Of a DNA stretch of 24,340 nt, positions 6,408 through 13,156 are shown in pieces. Source of the DNA: Parcubacteria group bacterium CG11_big_fil_rev_8_21_14_0_20_41_14 (GTDB lineage: Bacteria > Patescibacteriota > Patescibacteriia > UBA2169); the NCBI GenBank assembly GCA_002787075.1, contig PCVT01000179.1, positions 1 through 24,340 on the forward strand. The letters are read 5' to 3'. Positions within the stretch are counted from its first letter, which is position 1. Each line of letters begins with the position of its first letter. The translations under genes were made by a program, and so were the position numbers. The notes below the pieces were generated by a model. That model saw only the letters and a program-made list of their open reading frames with translations, did not search any database and was not told where the DNA came from.

Positions 6408-6521
6408 TTATCCTTGTCTTTGTTTATGCTTCGGATTTTTGCAGATTACAACTACGCGTCCTTTTCGGCGTATTGTTTTGCAGTCTCTGCACATTGGTTT
6501 TACCGAAGCTCTTACTTTCAT
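6408..6521 (-). CDS. rpmJ: 50S ribosomal protein L36 (zinc-binding form)
   Basis: This 37-codon minus-strand gene runs from the ATG at 6521 to the TAA at 6408-6410. It encodes a protein starting MKVRASVKPMCRDCKTIRRK and ending ICKNPKHKQRQG. Cys11, Cys14, Cys27 and His32 form the complete zinc ribbon of the C-plus L36 type, and the length is exactly that of the family. L36 binds 23S rRNA near the GTPase-associated region. It sits between infA and rpsM, as in most bacteria. Confidence 0.96.
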   Translation of the reverse strand: MKVRASVKPMCRDCKTIRRKGRVVVICKNPKHKQRQG

Positions 6522-6529
6522 AATCAAAA

Positions 6530-6826
6530 TTAATATCTATATGTTATGCGCCCTTTGGTGGTGTCATATGGGCTCATTTCAACTTTTACATTATCAAATG
6601 GAAGAATTCGTATTTTATGCATTCTCATTCTTCCTGAAAGGTGCGCCAAAATTTCGTGTCCGTTTTCTAATTCAATTTTGAATGTCGCGTTTGGCAGAAG
6701 CTCTAAGACCTTGCCATCTACTTCTATAAATCCTTTTTTATTAACGCTGAAACCTTCGGGCTCGCCGCCTTTTTGTTTTTCATTGTCTTGAGATATATTG
6801 TTTGATAGGTTGTTATTTTCTTGCAT
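6530..6826 (-). CDS. infA: translation initiation factor IF-1 with N-terminal extension
   Basis: IF-1 blocks the ribosomal A site during initiation. The C-terminal 63 residues are a full OB-fold match: DGKVLELLPNATFKIELENG, HEILAHLSGRMRMHKIRILP, and VEMSPYDTTKGRITYRY at the end. The protein has 98 residues against the usual 72. The extra N-terminus (MQENNNLSNNISQDNEKQKGG) is polar and probably disordered. No in-frame ATG lies nearer the OB fold, so the long form is preferred, although a GTG or TTG start could shorten it. It is the first gene of the operon, with a strong promoter about 100 nt upstream and a small hairpin in the leader. There is no clear Shine-Dalgarno site at this start. Confidence 0.93.
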   Translation of the reverse strand: MQENNNLSNNISQDNEKQKGGEPEGFSVNKKGFIEVDGKVLELLPNATFKIELENGHEILAHLSGRMRMHKIRILPFDNVKVEMSPYDTTKGRITYRY

Positions 6827-6847
6827 GAATAAAGCAAATTCAATTAC

Positions 6848-6869
6848 TTTAAGAGTATTTCCTCTTAAA
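6848..6869 (-). promoter_or_regulatory. small hairpin in the infA leader
   Basis: TTTAAGAG (6848-6855) and CTCTTAAA (6862-6869) form a perfect 8-bp stem with a 6-nt loop, about 22 nt before the infA ATG in the operon leader. It has no U tract, so it is not a terminator. It could take part in translational control of the operon, but this rests on one hairpin only. Confidence 0.35.
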
Positions 6870-6927
6870 ATAATCGCAAATATTACTCAATTTTTGTGCA
6901 TTTTTTATGCGTATATTGAATATGGGT

Positions 6928-6956
6928 ATATTACGGTAATTTTGATTTCGTGTCAA
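6928..6956 (-). promoter_or_regulatory. strong sigma70-type promoter of the alpha ribosomal operon
   Basis: On the minus strand, TTGACA (6956-6951), a 17-bp spacer and TAATAT (6933-6928) differ from the full consensus at one base. The predicted start is about 6921, giving a leader of about 95 nt before infA. The -35 box begins 4 bp after the murC stop, so the ribosomal operon has its own promoter next to the cell-wall operon. Confidence 0.8.
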
Positions 6957-6959
6957 TAG

Positions 6960-8411
6960 CTATGTTTTGACAATATTTCTAGCCACCTTATCTACATCCC
7001 CTGCTCCCATGATGATGACTACATCTTCTGGCTTTATTTTTTGCTTGAGGAGTTGTTCTGCAGATGCGAGGTTTAGGGCGTAGAAAACATGATCTGCGGA
7101 TAATCCACGAGATGCTTCGCTTCGCTCAGAGCCTGCCCCGAGTATTCCGAGGGGATGACGAGATAATATTGCCTCTACCAAATCTTTAGATGACACGCTT
7201 TGGTCGTCAGATTGTTCGCGACCAGCAACGTCATAAATTTCAGAAATTATTACTTCATCTGCTTTCTCAAACGCCCCAACAAAATCATTAAACAATTTTT
7301 TTGTGCGGTTATGGTGATGCGGCTGGAACAGAACTAGGATGCGATGGAATGGATACCAGCCCCGCGCCGCTTCAAGAGTCGCGCCAATTCCAGCTGGATG
7401 GTGCGCGTAATCAGACACAATCAACGCGCTGTTTATCTCCCCTACCATCTCAAACCTGCGCCAAGTGCCTTTGAATTTTTCCAAGGCCTTGATAATCTTT
7501 TTGCGTTTTGCGCCTGCCAAATCAGCAGCCAAAGCAGACGCGATCGCGTTCTGCGCGTTGAACATGCCTGGCACATTCATCTTTACCAAGCCCCAATCTT
7601 GTTTATCATCAACAATATTAAAATCATTGCTTCCTGTCCAAGAATCAACGCCTGAGCAAGTGGTCATTCCAATGGCGCGCGTATTTGTGTTTCCTTTAAT
7701 GCCGAACTTGCGCAATTTATTCTGGTTCGCGGACAATGTTTGTGAATTTTTATCATCCCGATTCAAAACAATAAATCCATTATCCGGGACTTTATCAATC
7801 CACTTTTGGAAATGCGCGATTATATCATCCAAGTCCTTATAAAAATCAAGATGATCCTCCGCGATGTTGGTGATAACCGCGATATATGGCGTGTAGTTAA
7901 GCATCTTGGCTTTGTATTCATCTGCCTCAATCACGAGCCATTCGGATTTTCCAATTCTGATATTTGAATCCCATTGCAATACGCGCGTTCCAACAACTAC
8001 GGTTGGATCAAATCCTGCTTCCTCTAGCATAAGGCCTATCATAGTTGTGGTGGTTGATTTTCCATTTGTGCCTGAAATGGCTATTACTTTTTTGTCTTTG
8101 CTAAATTCTCCCCAAAATTGTGAACCGCTTAATTGTTTTATTCCACGATCTTGCGCCTGAATTCGGAGAGCGTCATTCTCTGGCACTGCTTCTGAAAACA
8201 CAAGAAGATCCACGCCTTGCGGAAGTTTCGCGTTTTTGTCCGCGATTACAACTTCAGCGCCAAGCTTCATAATTTCGCGAGTGATGTCGCTTTCAACCAA
8301 ATCAAATCCGCTCACCTTGATTTTGTGATGCAAAAAAAGTTTGGCTATAGCAGACATGCTAATCCCGCCAATACCGATAAGGTAAATATGTTTGTAGTTA
8401 TTTAGATTCAT
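6960..8411 (-). CDS. murC: UDP-N-acetylmuramate--L-alanine ligase
   Basis: MurC adds L-Ala to UDP-MurNAc, the first amino-acid step of peptidoglycan precursor synthesis, using ATP in the cytoplasm. The 483-residue protein has all three domains: the UDP-binding loop LIGIGGISMSAIAK (about 11-24), the ATP P-loop SGTNGKSTTT (about 113-122), IEADEY (161-166, Mg/ATP site), NIAEDHLD, DYAHHPAGI and FQPHHHNRTK in the C-terminal half, and the terminal IIMGAGDVDKVA. The start at 8411 overlaps murG by 14 nt. Residues about 419-435 (HPLGILGAGSERSEASR) are encoded by a 51-bp in-frame repeat insert. Without it, the sequence would read straight from ILSR to GLSADH. The insert lies between C-terminal-domain motifs, so activity is probably kept. 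Confidence 0.95.
   Translation of the reverse strand: MNLNNYKHIYLIGIGGISMSAIAKLFLHHKIKVSGFDLVESDITREIMKLGAEVVIADKNAKLPQGVDLLVFSEAVPENDALRIQAQDRGIKQLSGSQFWGEFSKDKKVIAISGTNGKSTTTTMIGLMLEEAGFDPTVVVGTRVLQWDSNIRIGKSEWLVIEADEYKAKMLNYTPYIAVITNIAEDHLDFYKDLDDIIAHFQKWIDKVPDNGFIVLNRDDKNSQTLSANQNKLRKFGIKGNTNTRAIGMTTCSGVDSWTGSNDFNIVDDKQDWGLVKMNVPGMFNAQNAIASALAADLAGAKRKKIIKALEKFKGTWRRFEMVGEINSALIVSDYAHHPAGIGATLEAARGWYPFHRILVLFQPHHHNRTKKLFNDFVGAFEKADEVIISEIYDVAGREQSDDQSVSSKDLVEAILSRHPLGILGAGSERSEASRGLSADHVFYALNLASAEQLLKQKIKPEDVVIIMGAGDVDKVARNIVKT
7107..7164. repeat. 51-bp in-frame repeat insert in murC
   Basis: The 7-bp sequence ACGAGAT occurs at 7107-7113 and 7158-7164, exactly 51 bp (17 codons) apart, bracketing the inserted segment. 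Within it, 7126-7152 matches the reverse complement of 189-215 at 26 of 27 positions. Its outer parts (ACGAGATxCTTCG ... GGATGAC) recur in the ftsW-murD gap at 10728-10763. The flanking 7-mer may be a target duplication or part of the element, because ACGAGAT also occurs in the intergenic copy. Confidence 0.8.
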
Positions 8412-9459
8412 ACTCCGATATTATTTCAATCATCTGTTCTCTTCCGCCTTTTTTCATTAATCCAGATATAGCCCGGCTCAACCGAGTGCGCTCGTCTTGG
8501 GAATGTAGCAGATTTACAATATCCCGCGCAACATGGCTATCCAATTTATCCTGGCGATAGACAATACCAGCATGCGCCTCCTCAACAAAAAACGCGTTAT
8601 CTTCCTGGTGCGTTCCAGGCAATGGAATAATCACAGCCACTTTCCCCAAAAAGCTCAATTCAGTAATAATTGATATTCCAGCGCGGGAAATCACCATATC
8701 AGCCAGAGCAAGCGCATGGAACATATCCCCTCCTAAAAATTCTATTTGATGATAATTTTCATGCTTGATGTTTGGGCTTGATTTATCCTTGCCCGTAAGA
8801 TGCAGTATCTGGAATTGCGCGCACAAAGCGCCTAGATTTTTCCATACCCATTCATTCAGCGCTTTTGAGCCGGACGATCCTCCAGTGATAAGAATGATTG
8901 GCTGATCCGAACGAAAGCCAAACTTCTCGCGCGCGATATCCGCGTTCGCTCCGAGCAAAGCGTCCCGAACAGGGTTGCCTATCCATTCGGTTTTTTCCTT
9001 TGGGTAATCGCTCAAAGATTTTTCAAAACTTACTGTGATTTTACTGGCGCACCAGGAACAAAGTTTATTTGACAAAGTAGGCCTGATATCCTGCTGATGA
9101 ATAATAATTTTCTTGCGGAAGACCCACCCAGCCCAAATAACAGGCACGCTCACAAACGAGCCAGCTCCGATGATAACATCTGGCTTTACTGTGCTAATGA
9201 CAAGAAGCGAGCGCAAAAACGCGATTATCAAAAAAAATGGATCTAAAATTGTTTTAAAAGAAAAATACCTGCGCAATTTCGCGGTTGGAACCCATTCATA
9301 CTGAATCTTCATTGATTCAATAACTTTTCGCTCAACACCAGTACGAGTGCCAACCCAAAACCAATCCCAATTCTTGTTGGTTTTTTTTGCTTGCTCATAA
9401 ATTGCAATCAGCGGGCTCACGCTCCCAAGCGTTCCTCCGCCGGTAAGAAGTATTTTCAT
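8398..9459 (-). CDS. murG: UDP-GlcNAc:lipid-linked MurNAc-pentapeptide GlcNAc transferase (MurG)
   Basis: MurG converts lipid I to lipid II at the inner face of the membrane. The 353-residue GT28 protein has the N-terminal loop TGGGTLGSVSPLIAI, IGAGSFVSVPVIWAG (about 97-111), HQQDIRPTLSNK, EWIGNPVR, the donor-domain loop ITGGSSGSKALN, and SRAGISIITELSFLGKVAVIIPLPG followed by HQEDNA, which binds UDP-GlcNAc. The first loop differs from the textbook TGGHxxP: a Leu and a Ser (residue 13) replace the second Gly and the conserved His. I recall this as common in CPR MurG proteins. It overlaps murC by 14 nt. A 92-nt gap containing a hairpin repeat separates it from ftsW. Confidence 0.94.
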   Translation of the reverse strand: MKILLTGGGTLGSVSPLIAIYEQAKKTNKNWDWFWVGTRTGVERKVIESMKIQYEWVPTAKLRRYFSFKTILDPFFLIIAFLRSLLVISTVKPDVIIGAGSFVSVPVIWAGWVFRKKIIIHQQDIRPTLSNKLCSWCASKITVSFEKSLSDYPKEKTEWIGNPVRDALLGANADIAREKFGFRSDQPIILITGGSSGSKALNEWVWKNLGALCAQFQILHLTGKDKSSPNIKHENYHQIEFLGGDMFHALALADMVISRAGISIITELSFLGKVAVIIPLPGTHQEDNAFFVEEAHAGIVYRQDKLDSHVARDIVNLLHSQDERTRLSRAISGLMKKGGREQMIEIISEYESK

Positions 9460-9483
9460 GTTTTATAGTTAAAGAATTGTGCA

Positions 9484-9540
9484 GTGTTCAGCTTTTTGAA
9501 CGAGAATGATGGAACCCTTCGGAGTGAGAAAAATGAACAC
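9484..9540. repeat. intergenic hairpin repeat between ftsW and murG
   Basis: GTGTTCA (9484-9490) pairs with TGAACAC (9534-9540), and TTTTT (9493-9497) with AAAAA (9529-9533) across a 2-nt bulge. The inner part (AACCCTTCGGAGTGAG) resembles the short dispersed repeats elsewhere in the window only weakly. It could affect mRNA stability or processing between ftsW and murG. Confidence 0.45.
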
Positions 9541-9551
9541 ACTAGAATTCC

Positions 9552-10655
9552 TTATTTTTTGGACACATTCAGCAAAATTCCAATACTTGCCATAGTAATA
9601 ATAAGCGAACTTCTGCCATAGCTCATCAAAGGCAAAGTAAGACCAGTCAAAGGCAGGATAGAAAGCATTGCCCCAATATTCACGAAAGCTTGAGTGCAAA
9701 TCCATATTCCAATTCCAATCGCTACCAATCTGCCGAATGAATCATCAGCGCGTTGTGAAATTTTTATACTACGCCAAAAAAACCATAAAAACAAGCATAC
9801 CAGCCCAACGCTGAACACAAACCCCATTTCCTCGGCAATAACCGCGAATAAAGAGTCCCCAACTACTTCAGGCAGATACAAAAATTTCTGGCGCGAATGC
9901 CCAAGCCCAAGTCCAGTAAAACCGCCTGAACCAACTGCTAAAAGAGCTTGCTTTATATGGTACCCAGCGCCTTGAGGATCCAAAGATGGATTAATAAACA
10001 CAGTAAAGCGAGCCATTCGGTAAGGCGCTGCCTTTATAGCAAAAATAAGCCCAGCGCTGCCCGCGATTATCAATGCAAGCACATGGCTCAAGCGAGCCCC
10101 GCCTAAAAAATACATAACTATTCCTATGGCGCAAATTATGATAAGCGTGCCTAAATCTGGCTCAAGAATTATTAAAATAGCAAGAACAGCAAGCACGCTC
10201 ACGAATGGAACAAATCCGCCTTTTAAACTTCCAACTATATGTGGCCCGCGCTCTGAAAGCCAGGCAGACATGTATAGAATCAAAGTTAATTTAACTAATT
10301 CAGACGGCTGAAACGCGAAAAATCCCAAATTCAACCATCGCTGGGCGCCTTGGCCAGACACGGCAAATCCAGGAATTAAAACCAAAATCAAAAGCATGAA
10401 GCTTCCCAAAAGCAAAATCAATGACCATTGCTCCCATGCGTGATAATCAATTTTATATGCCACATATCCGGCAATCGCGCCGATTATCAAGGCAATCAAC
10501 TGGCGCTTTACATAAAACAAGCTGTCATCCCACCACTCAAGCCCAACTGCCACGGACGCGCTATAAAGCATGATAAGCCCGAATATCAAAATAATTCCGC
10601 TTATGATGAATAGAGGTTTGTCAAATGTTTGTTTTGATTCTTTTCGGTGCATCAT
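9552..10655 (-). CDS. ftsW: SEDS-family peptidoglycan glycosyltransferase FtsW
   Basis: SEDS proteins polymerise lipid II into glycan strands at the septum (FtsW) or side wall (RodA). The dcw position supports FtsW. The 367-residue protein has about ten membrane segments. Signature parts are GLIMLYSAS (about 26-34), WLNLGFFAFQPSELVKL, ILEPDLGTLIII, GYHIKQALLAVGSGGFTGLGLG, LPEVVGDSLFAVIAEEMGF (with the Asp expected at the catalytic position) and the C-terminal TGLTLPLMSYGRSSLI. In most family members the last motif is SYGGSS; here an Arg replaces a Gly. The start at 10655 has a second ATG immediately after it. A repeat fills the space before it, so its link to murD is through about 100 nt of hairpin-rich RNA. 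Confidence 0.93.
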   Translation of the reverse strand: MMHRKESKQTFDKPLFIISGIILIFGLIMLYSASVAVGLEWWDDSLFYVKRQLIALIIGAIAGYVAYKIDYHAWEQWSLILLLGSFMLLILVLIPGFAVSGQGAQRWLNLGFFAFQPSELVKLTLILYMSAWLSERGPHIVGSLKGGFVPFVSVLAVLAILIILEPDLGTLIIICAIGIVMYFLGGARLSHVLALIIAGSAGLIFAIKAAPYRMARFTVFINPSLDPQGAGYHIKQALLAVGSGGFTGLGLGHSRQKFLYLPEVVGDSLFAVIAEEMGFVFSVGLVCLFLWFFWRSIKISQRADDSFGRLVAIGIGIWICTQAFVNIGAMLSILPLTGLTLPLMSYGRSSLIITMASIGILLNVSKK

Positions 10656-10665
10656 ATAGTTCCAT

Positions 10666-10767
10666 CGTCATTCTGAACCCGCCAAAGGCGGGTGAAGAAT
10701 CTCGTGAATTACGCTTAAGCATTTTCAACGAGATCCTTCGGCGCGAATACCCCTCAGGATGACAACG
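10666..10767. repeat. composite palindromic repeat between murD and ftsW, supplying the murD stop
   Basis: Three nested pairings are visible: GTCATTCTGA (10667-10676) with TCAGGATGAC (10754-10763, one G-T pair), ATCTCGT (10699-10705) with ACGAGAT (10728-10734), and a perfect CCCGCC/GGCGGG hairpin (10678-10692). The right arm overlaps the murD 3' end: the TGA stop (10754-10756) and last few codons are repeat sequence. The right half is related to the insert in murC. Confidence 0.75.
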
Positions 10768-12217
10768 ATTTTACTGCCTTCACAAAATCATCTCCTCTTT
10801 CAAACTCATGATTCCAAAGATTAAAGCTGGCCGCACTCGGAGAAAATAAAACAATATCGCCTTTTTTTGCGGTTTCCGAAATTTTGCGGACAAGCACACC
10901 AAGGTCATTATGCTTATCTGACAATCCGCGCGTTTTCCCGAATTCGCGCTTCATTTTTTCGCTTGCTTCTCCGGTTAAAAGATATACTGACTTGCACGTT
11001 TTTTTGACTAAACGCGCCCACTCTTTATACTCAAGGCCTTTGTCCGCGCCTCCGGCAATGAGGATGATATTTTTCTTTCTACCTTTTGCGCTAAATCGAT
11101 CCAATGCCGCGATCCCTGCTTGCGGAGTTGTTGATGTTGTATCATTAATATATTTCACCCCGCGTATGTTGGCGATTAACTCTTGCCTGCCTGATAACAC
11201 TGGCGGATTTTTTAGAACTTTTTTGATATCTGAATTTTTAACTCCCACTATTTTCGCAACCGTAATCGCGGCAAGCGCGTTCTGAAGATTATGCGCGCCT
11301 TCCAAAGAAATATCTTTGACTGATGCCACAACAAGATCTTTTATTCGCGGCAGGTTCGCTTTCAGCGGACTTGTCGCTTTGCGTTTTGTTCGTTGCAGGT
11401 TCGCACAATTCGCAATGCTTCTAAACATAATCTTCCCTGCTTTCACGAACGCGCCCACTGCTTTATGATCTTTTTTAGAAAATAATAAAGTGCGCGAGCA
11501 TACTTCTTTTTGCCAATCACGCGCGATTTTATCTTCATCATTTAATACAATAAAATGATCTTCTTTTTGATGCTTAAAAATTTCTTTTTTAGAGCAATAA
11601 TACAAAGCCAAATTTTTATACCTATTAAGATGATCAGGATACAAATTCGTAACAACCGCGATATGAGGCGCGGCCCGGACAATATTAAGCCCTTCTAATT
11701 GCCAGCTTGAAAGTTCTAGGACAACAAGATCGTCCTGTTTCGCGCGATCAACAACATCTAACATAAACGCGGTTTTGATATTTCCTGCTAAAATAGTGCG
11801 CCGGATTGTTTTCTCGCACATTGCCGCGATCAAAGAAGCAGTGGTTGACTTGCCTCTTGTTCCTGTGACCGCGATTATTGGAGCGCGACATCTATCAAAA
11901 AACAAGCTTGCCTCGTTATACACAGGTTTATTTAGACGCCGAGCAAGCTGTAGATATTTTGATTCTTTTGGAACGCCCGGGTTGTAGACGATATAGTCGG
12001 CCCATTTGATGTCTTGTTCCCGGTGCTTGCCTATGACATATTTGACTCCTTTCAAACCGGCCAACGCATCCAAAGACGGACGCAGAATTTTTTCAGAACG
12101 CAAATCAGAAATCACTAGCTTTGCGCTGTTTTTATGAAGCCACCGGGCAGTTGCTACGCCTCCGCCGTGCAAACCAAGGCCCAGGAGAAGGATTTTTTTG
12201 TGGTTGATGGTGATCAT
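10754..12217 (-). CDS. murD: UDP-N-acetylmuramoyl-L-alanine--D-glutamate ligase
   Basis: MurD adds D-Glu to UDP-MurNAc-L-Ala in the cytoplasm. I place the start at 12217 (MITINHKKILLLGLGLHGGG), 487 residues. In-frame ATGs at 12253 and 12274 would add 12 or 19 residues; the one at 12253 has AAGGGA just upstream. Motifs in order: LLGLGLHGGGVATA, VYNPGVP, the P-loop VTGTRGKSTTASL (about 117-129), ELSSWQLEGL, NLYPDHLNRY, HNLQNALAAI, and INDTTSTTPQAGIAALDRF with a C-terminal ligase domain. The P-loop has Arg where most Mur ligases have Asn (GTNGKT), and the DTTST segment replaces the usual DSKATN. I think both are lineage variants. Residues about 272-289 come from an in-frame repeat with 10-bp direct repeats 45 bp apart. 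The last codons are also repeat-derived. Confidence 0.93.
   Translation of the reverse strand: MITINHKKILLLGLGLHGGGVATARWLHKNSAKLVISDLRSEKILRPSLDALAGLKGVKYVIGKHREQDIKWADYIVYNPGVPKESKYLQLARRLNKPVYNEASLFFDRCRAPIIAVTGTRGKSTTASLIAAMCEKTIRRTILAGNIKTAFMLDVVDRAKQDDLVVLELSSWQLEGLNIVRAAPHIAVVTNLYPDHLNRYKNLALYYCSKKEIFKHQKEDHFIVLNDEDKIARDWQKEVCSRTLLFSKKDHKAVGAFVKAGKIMFRSIANCANLQRTKRKATSPLKANLPRIKDLVVASVKDISLEGAHNLQNALAAITVAKIVGVKNSDIKKVLKNPPVLSGRQELIANIRGVKYINDTTSTTPQAGIAALDRFSAKGRKKNIILIAGGADKGLEYKEWARLVKKTCKSVYLLTGEASEKMKREFGKTRGLSDKHNDLGVLVRKISETAKKGDIVLFSPSAASFNLWNHEFERGDDFVKAVKSLSS
11347..11404. repeat. in-frame direct-repeat insert in murD
   Basis: GCAGGTTCGC occurs at 11350-11359 and 11395-11404, exactly 45 bp (15 codons) apart. 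The segment 11347-11379 matches 23935-23969 downstream of corA, apart from a short difference in the middle (GCGGCAGGTTCGCT and CAGCGGACTTGTCGCTT shared). In MurD it encodes a Lys/Arg/Asn/Ala-rich stretch between conserved motifs. Confidence 0.75.
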
Positions 12218-12396
12218 TGATTTTATAAATAATTCAAGGCATTTATTTTCCATTCCCTTATCAGGTACGCGCATCGTTGGGCCGGCTTTTTTTATCCACT
12301 ATTTTTCGGCATATTATGCCCCTTAAACCCTTCATGCCCCCTGACGGGTTTACCAAAAAACCCTTAATGATTTAAATGACATCCACATCCTGCACC

Positions 12397-12424
12397 TTGA
12401 CATCTGTTTTATATATGTTATACT
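12397..12424 (+). promoter_or_regulatory. sigma70-type promoter of the structured-RNA candidate
   Basis: TTGACA (12397-12402), a 16-bp spacer and TATACT (12419-12424) lie on the plus strand in the murD-DUF3800 gap, where no plus-strand protein gene follows. The expected start, about 7 nt after the -10 box, coincides with the first base of the 12-bp closing stem at 12431. Confidence 0.72.
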
Positions 12425-12430
12425 TTTAGT

Positions 12431-12546
12431 AGAAAACAAGCTATCAATAAGGCCTAGATACGTCTGCCTCACCAAAGCGTGAGGCTACTCCCCGGCATGC
12501 GCCGGGGTGAGAATCAGACCCTAGGCAGAAAGCTTGTTTTCTTTTT
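12431..12546 (+). ncRNA. candidate structured small RNA, convergent with and overlapping the DUF3800 gene
   Basis: The plus-strand segment can fold into a compact structure. P1 is a perfect 12-bp stem, AGAAAACAAGCT (12431-12442) with AGCTTGTTTTCT (12531-12542). P2 is GCCTAG (12452-12457) with CTAGGC (12521-12526). P3 is GCCTCAC (12466-12472) with GTGAGGC (12479-12485), loop CAAAGC. P4 is CCCCGGC (12490-12496) with GCCGGGG (12501-12507), loop ATGC. P1 runs into a T-rich tract (12537-12546), which would release the transcript. A near-consensus promoter ends exactly upstream. Its 3' part is antisense to the last seven codons and stop of the DUF3800 gene. An alternative pairing, TCTGCCT (12463-12469) with AGGCAGA (12523-12529), competes with P2 and P3. 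It does not resemble 5S rRNA, SRP RNA, tmRNA or 6S RNA. From memory, candidate RNA motif families have been named after nearby DUF3800 genes; whether this is one is untested. Confidence 0.6.
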
Positions 12547-13141
12547 GTATTAATTTTTTAATAATACGATAAAAAGAATCATCTTTATTATTATATTTTT
12601 GAAAAATAGCCCATGCAACTGCGTCAGCAAGCTCCAACTGGCGACATTCTATTTCAGACCTATGGCTTACAGAAAGAAAATTTCCACTACCTACAACTTG
12701 GCTCATCTCTTTTGATATAAATTCACGAATATGCGGTGAAGTATATCTTTTATGAATCACCAGATCAAGCCTTGGATAAATATCTAAAGCATTTTCAGCT
12801 GTTTCAGCAATCAAACGCGCGTATAATTTATTCTTTCCTTCTTTAAAATTATCTTTTTTCTTATCCCATATACCAGCTATAATTCCAGAATTTGTCTTTG
12901 CTATTTCTTCCAACACTATTTTTACAAATCCTCTATTTTCTTTGCTGGCTTTAAAAATAGAGTGCATTTTAAATTTTCCTCGAGCCTTTTGTCTTGCATT
13001 TTTTATTATTCTGCTTAACTCATTTGGATTACCAACGATAACCGCGGAAATAATAAAATAATTACCTGTATTTGTTTTCTTTTCCAGGATACCAGACTCG
13101 TCAAGAAAACCATAGTGTAATTTTGTCTGTATTGTCTTCAT
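12521..13141 (-). CDS. DUF3800-domain protein
   Basis: The 206-residue protein matches the DUF3800 layout. Near the N-terminus is the acidic signature GFLDESG (11-17) followed by a beta strand (YFIISAVIVG). In the middle are charged helices and LDLVIHKRYTSPHIREFI (126-142), and at the C-terminus is the conserved RQLELADAVAWAIFQKY (167-183). The paired acidic residues recall an RNase H-like or nuclease-type active site; that is a suggestion, not a proven function. It starts 15 nt after mraY, without a Shine-Dalgarno site, and breaks the usual mraY-murD junction, so it is probably an inserted accessory gene. Its last codons and stop lie inside the closing stems of the opposing RNA candidate, so the two would form an antisense overlap. 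Confidence 0.85.
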   Translation of the reverse strand: MKTIQTKLHYGFLDESGILEKKTNTGNYFIISAVIVGNPNELSRIIKNARQKARGKFKMHSIFKASKENRGFVKIVLEEIAKTNSGIIAGIWDKKKDNFKEGKNKLYARLIAETAENALDIYPRLDLVIHKRYTSPHIREFISKEMSQVVGSGNFLSVSHRSEIECRQLELADAVAWAIFQKYNNKDDSFYRIIKKLIQKENKLSA

Positions 13142-13156
13142 TAAAACAAATTAATA

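Noticed and set aside
7107..7164. Intein or group I/II intron in murC
   Set aside because: The insert is only 51 bp, without splicing motifs, and matches a short dispersed repeat.
12431..12546. 5S rRNA, SRP RNA, 6S RNA or tmRNA
   Set aside because: None of the conserved sequences of these RNAs is present, and the stem arrangement differs.
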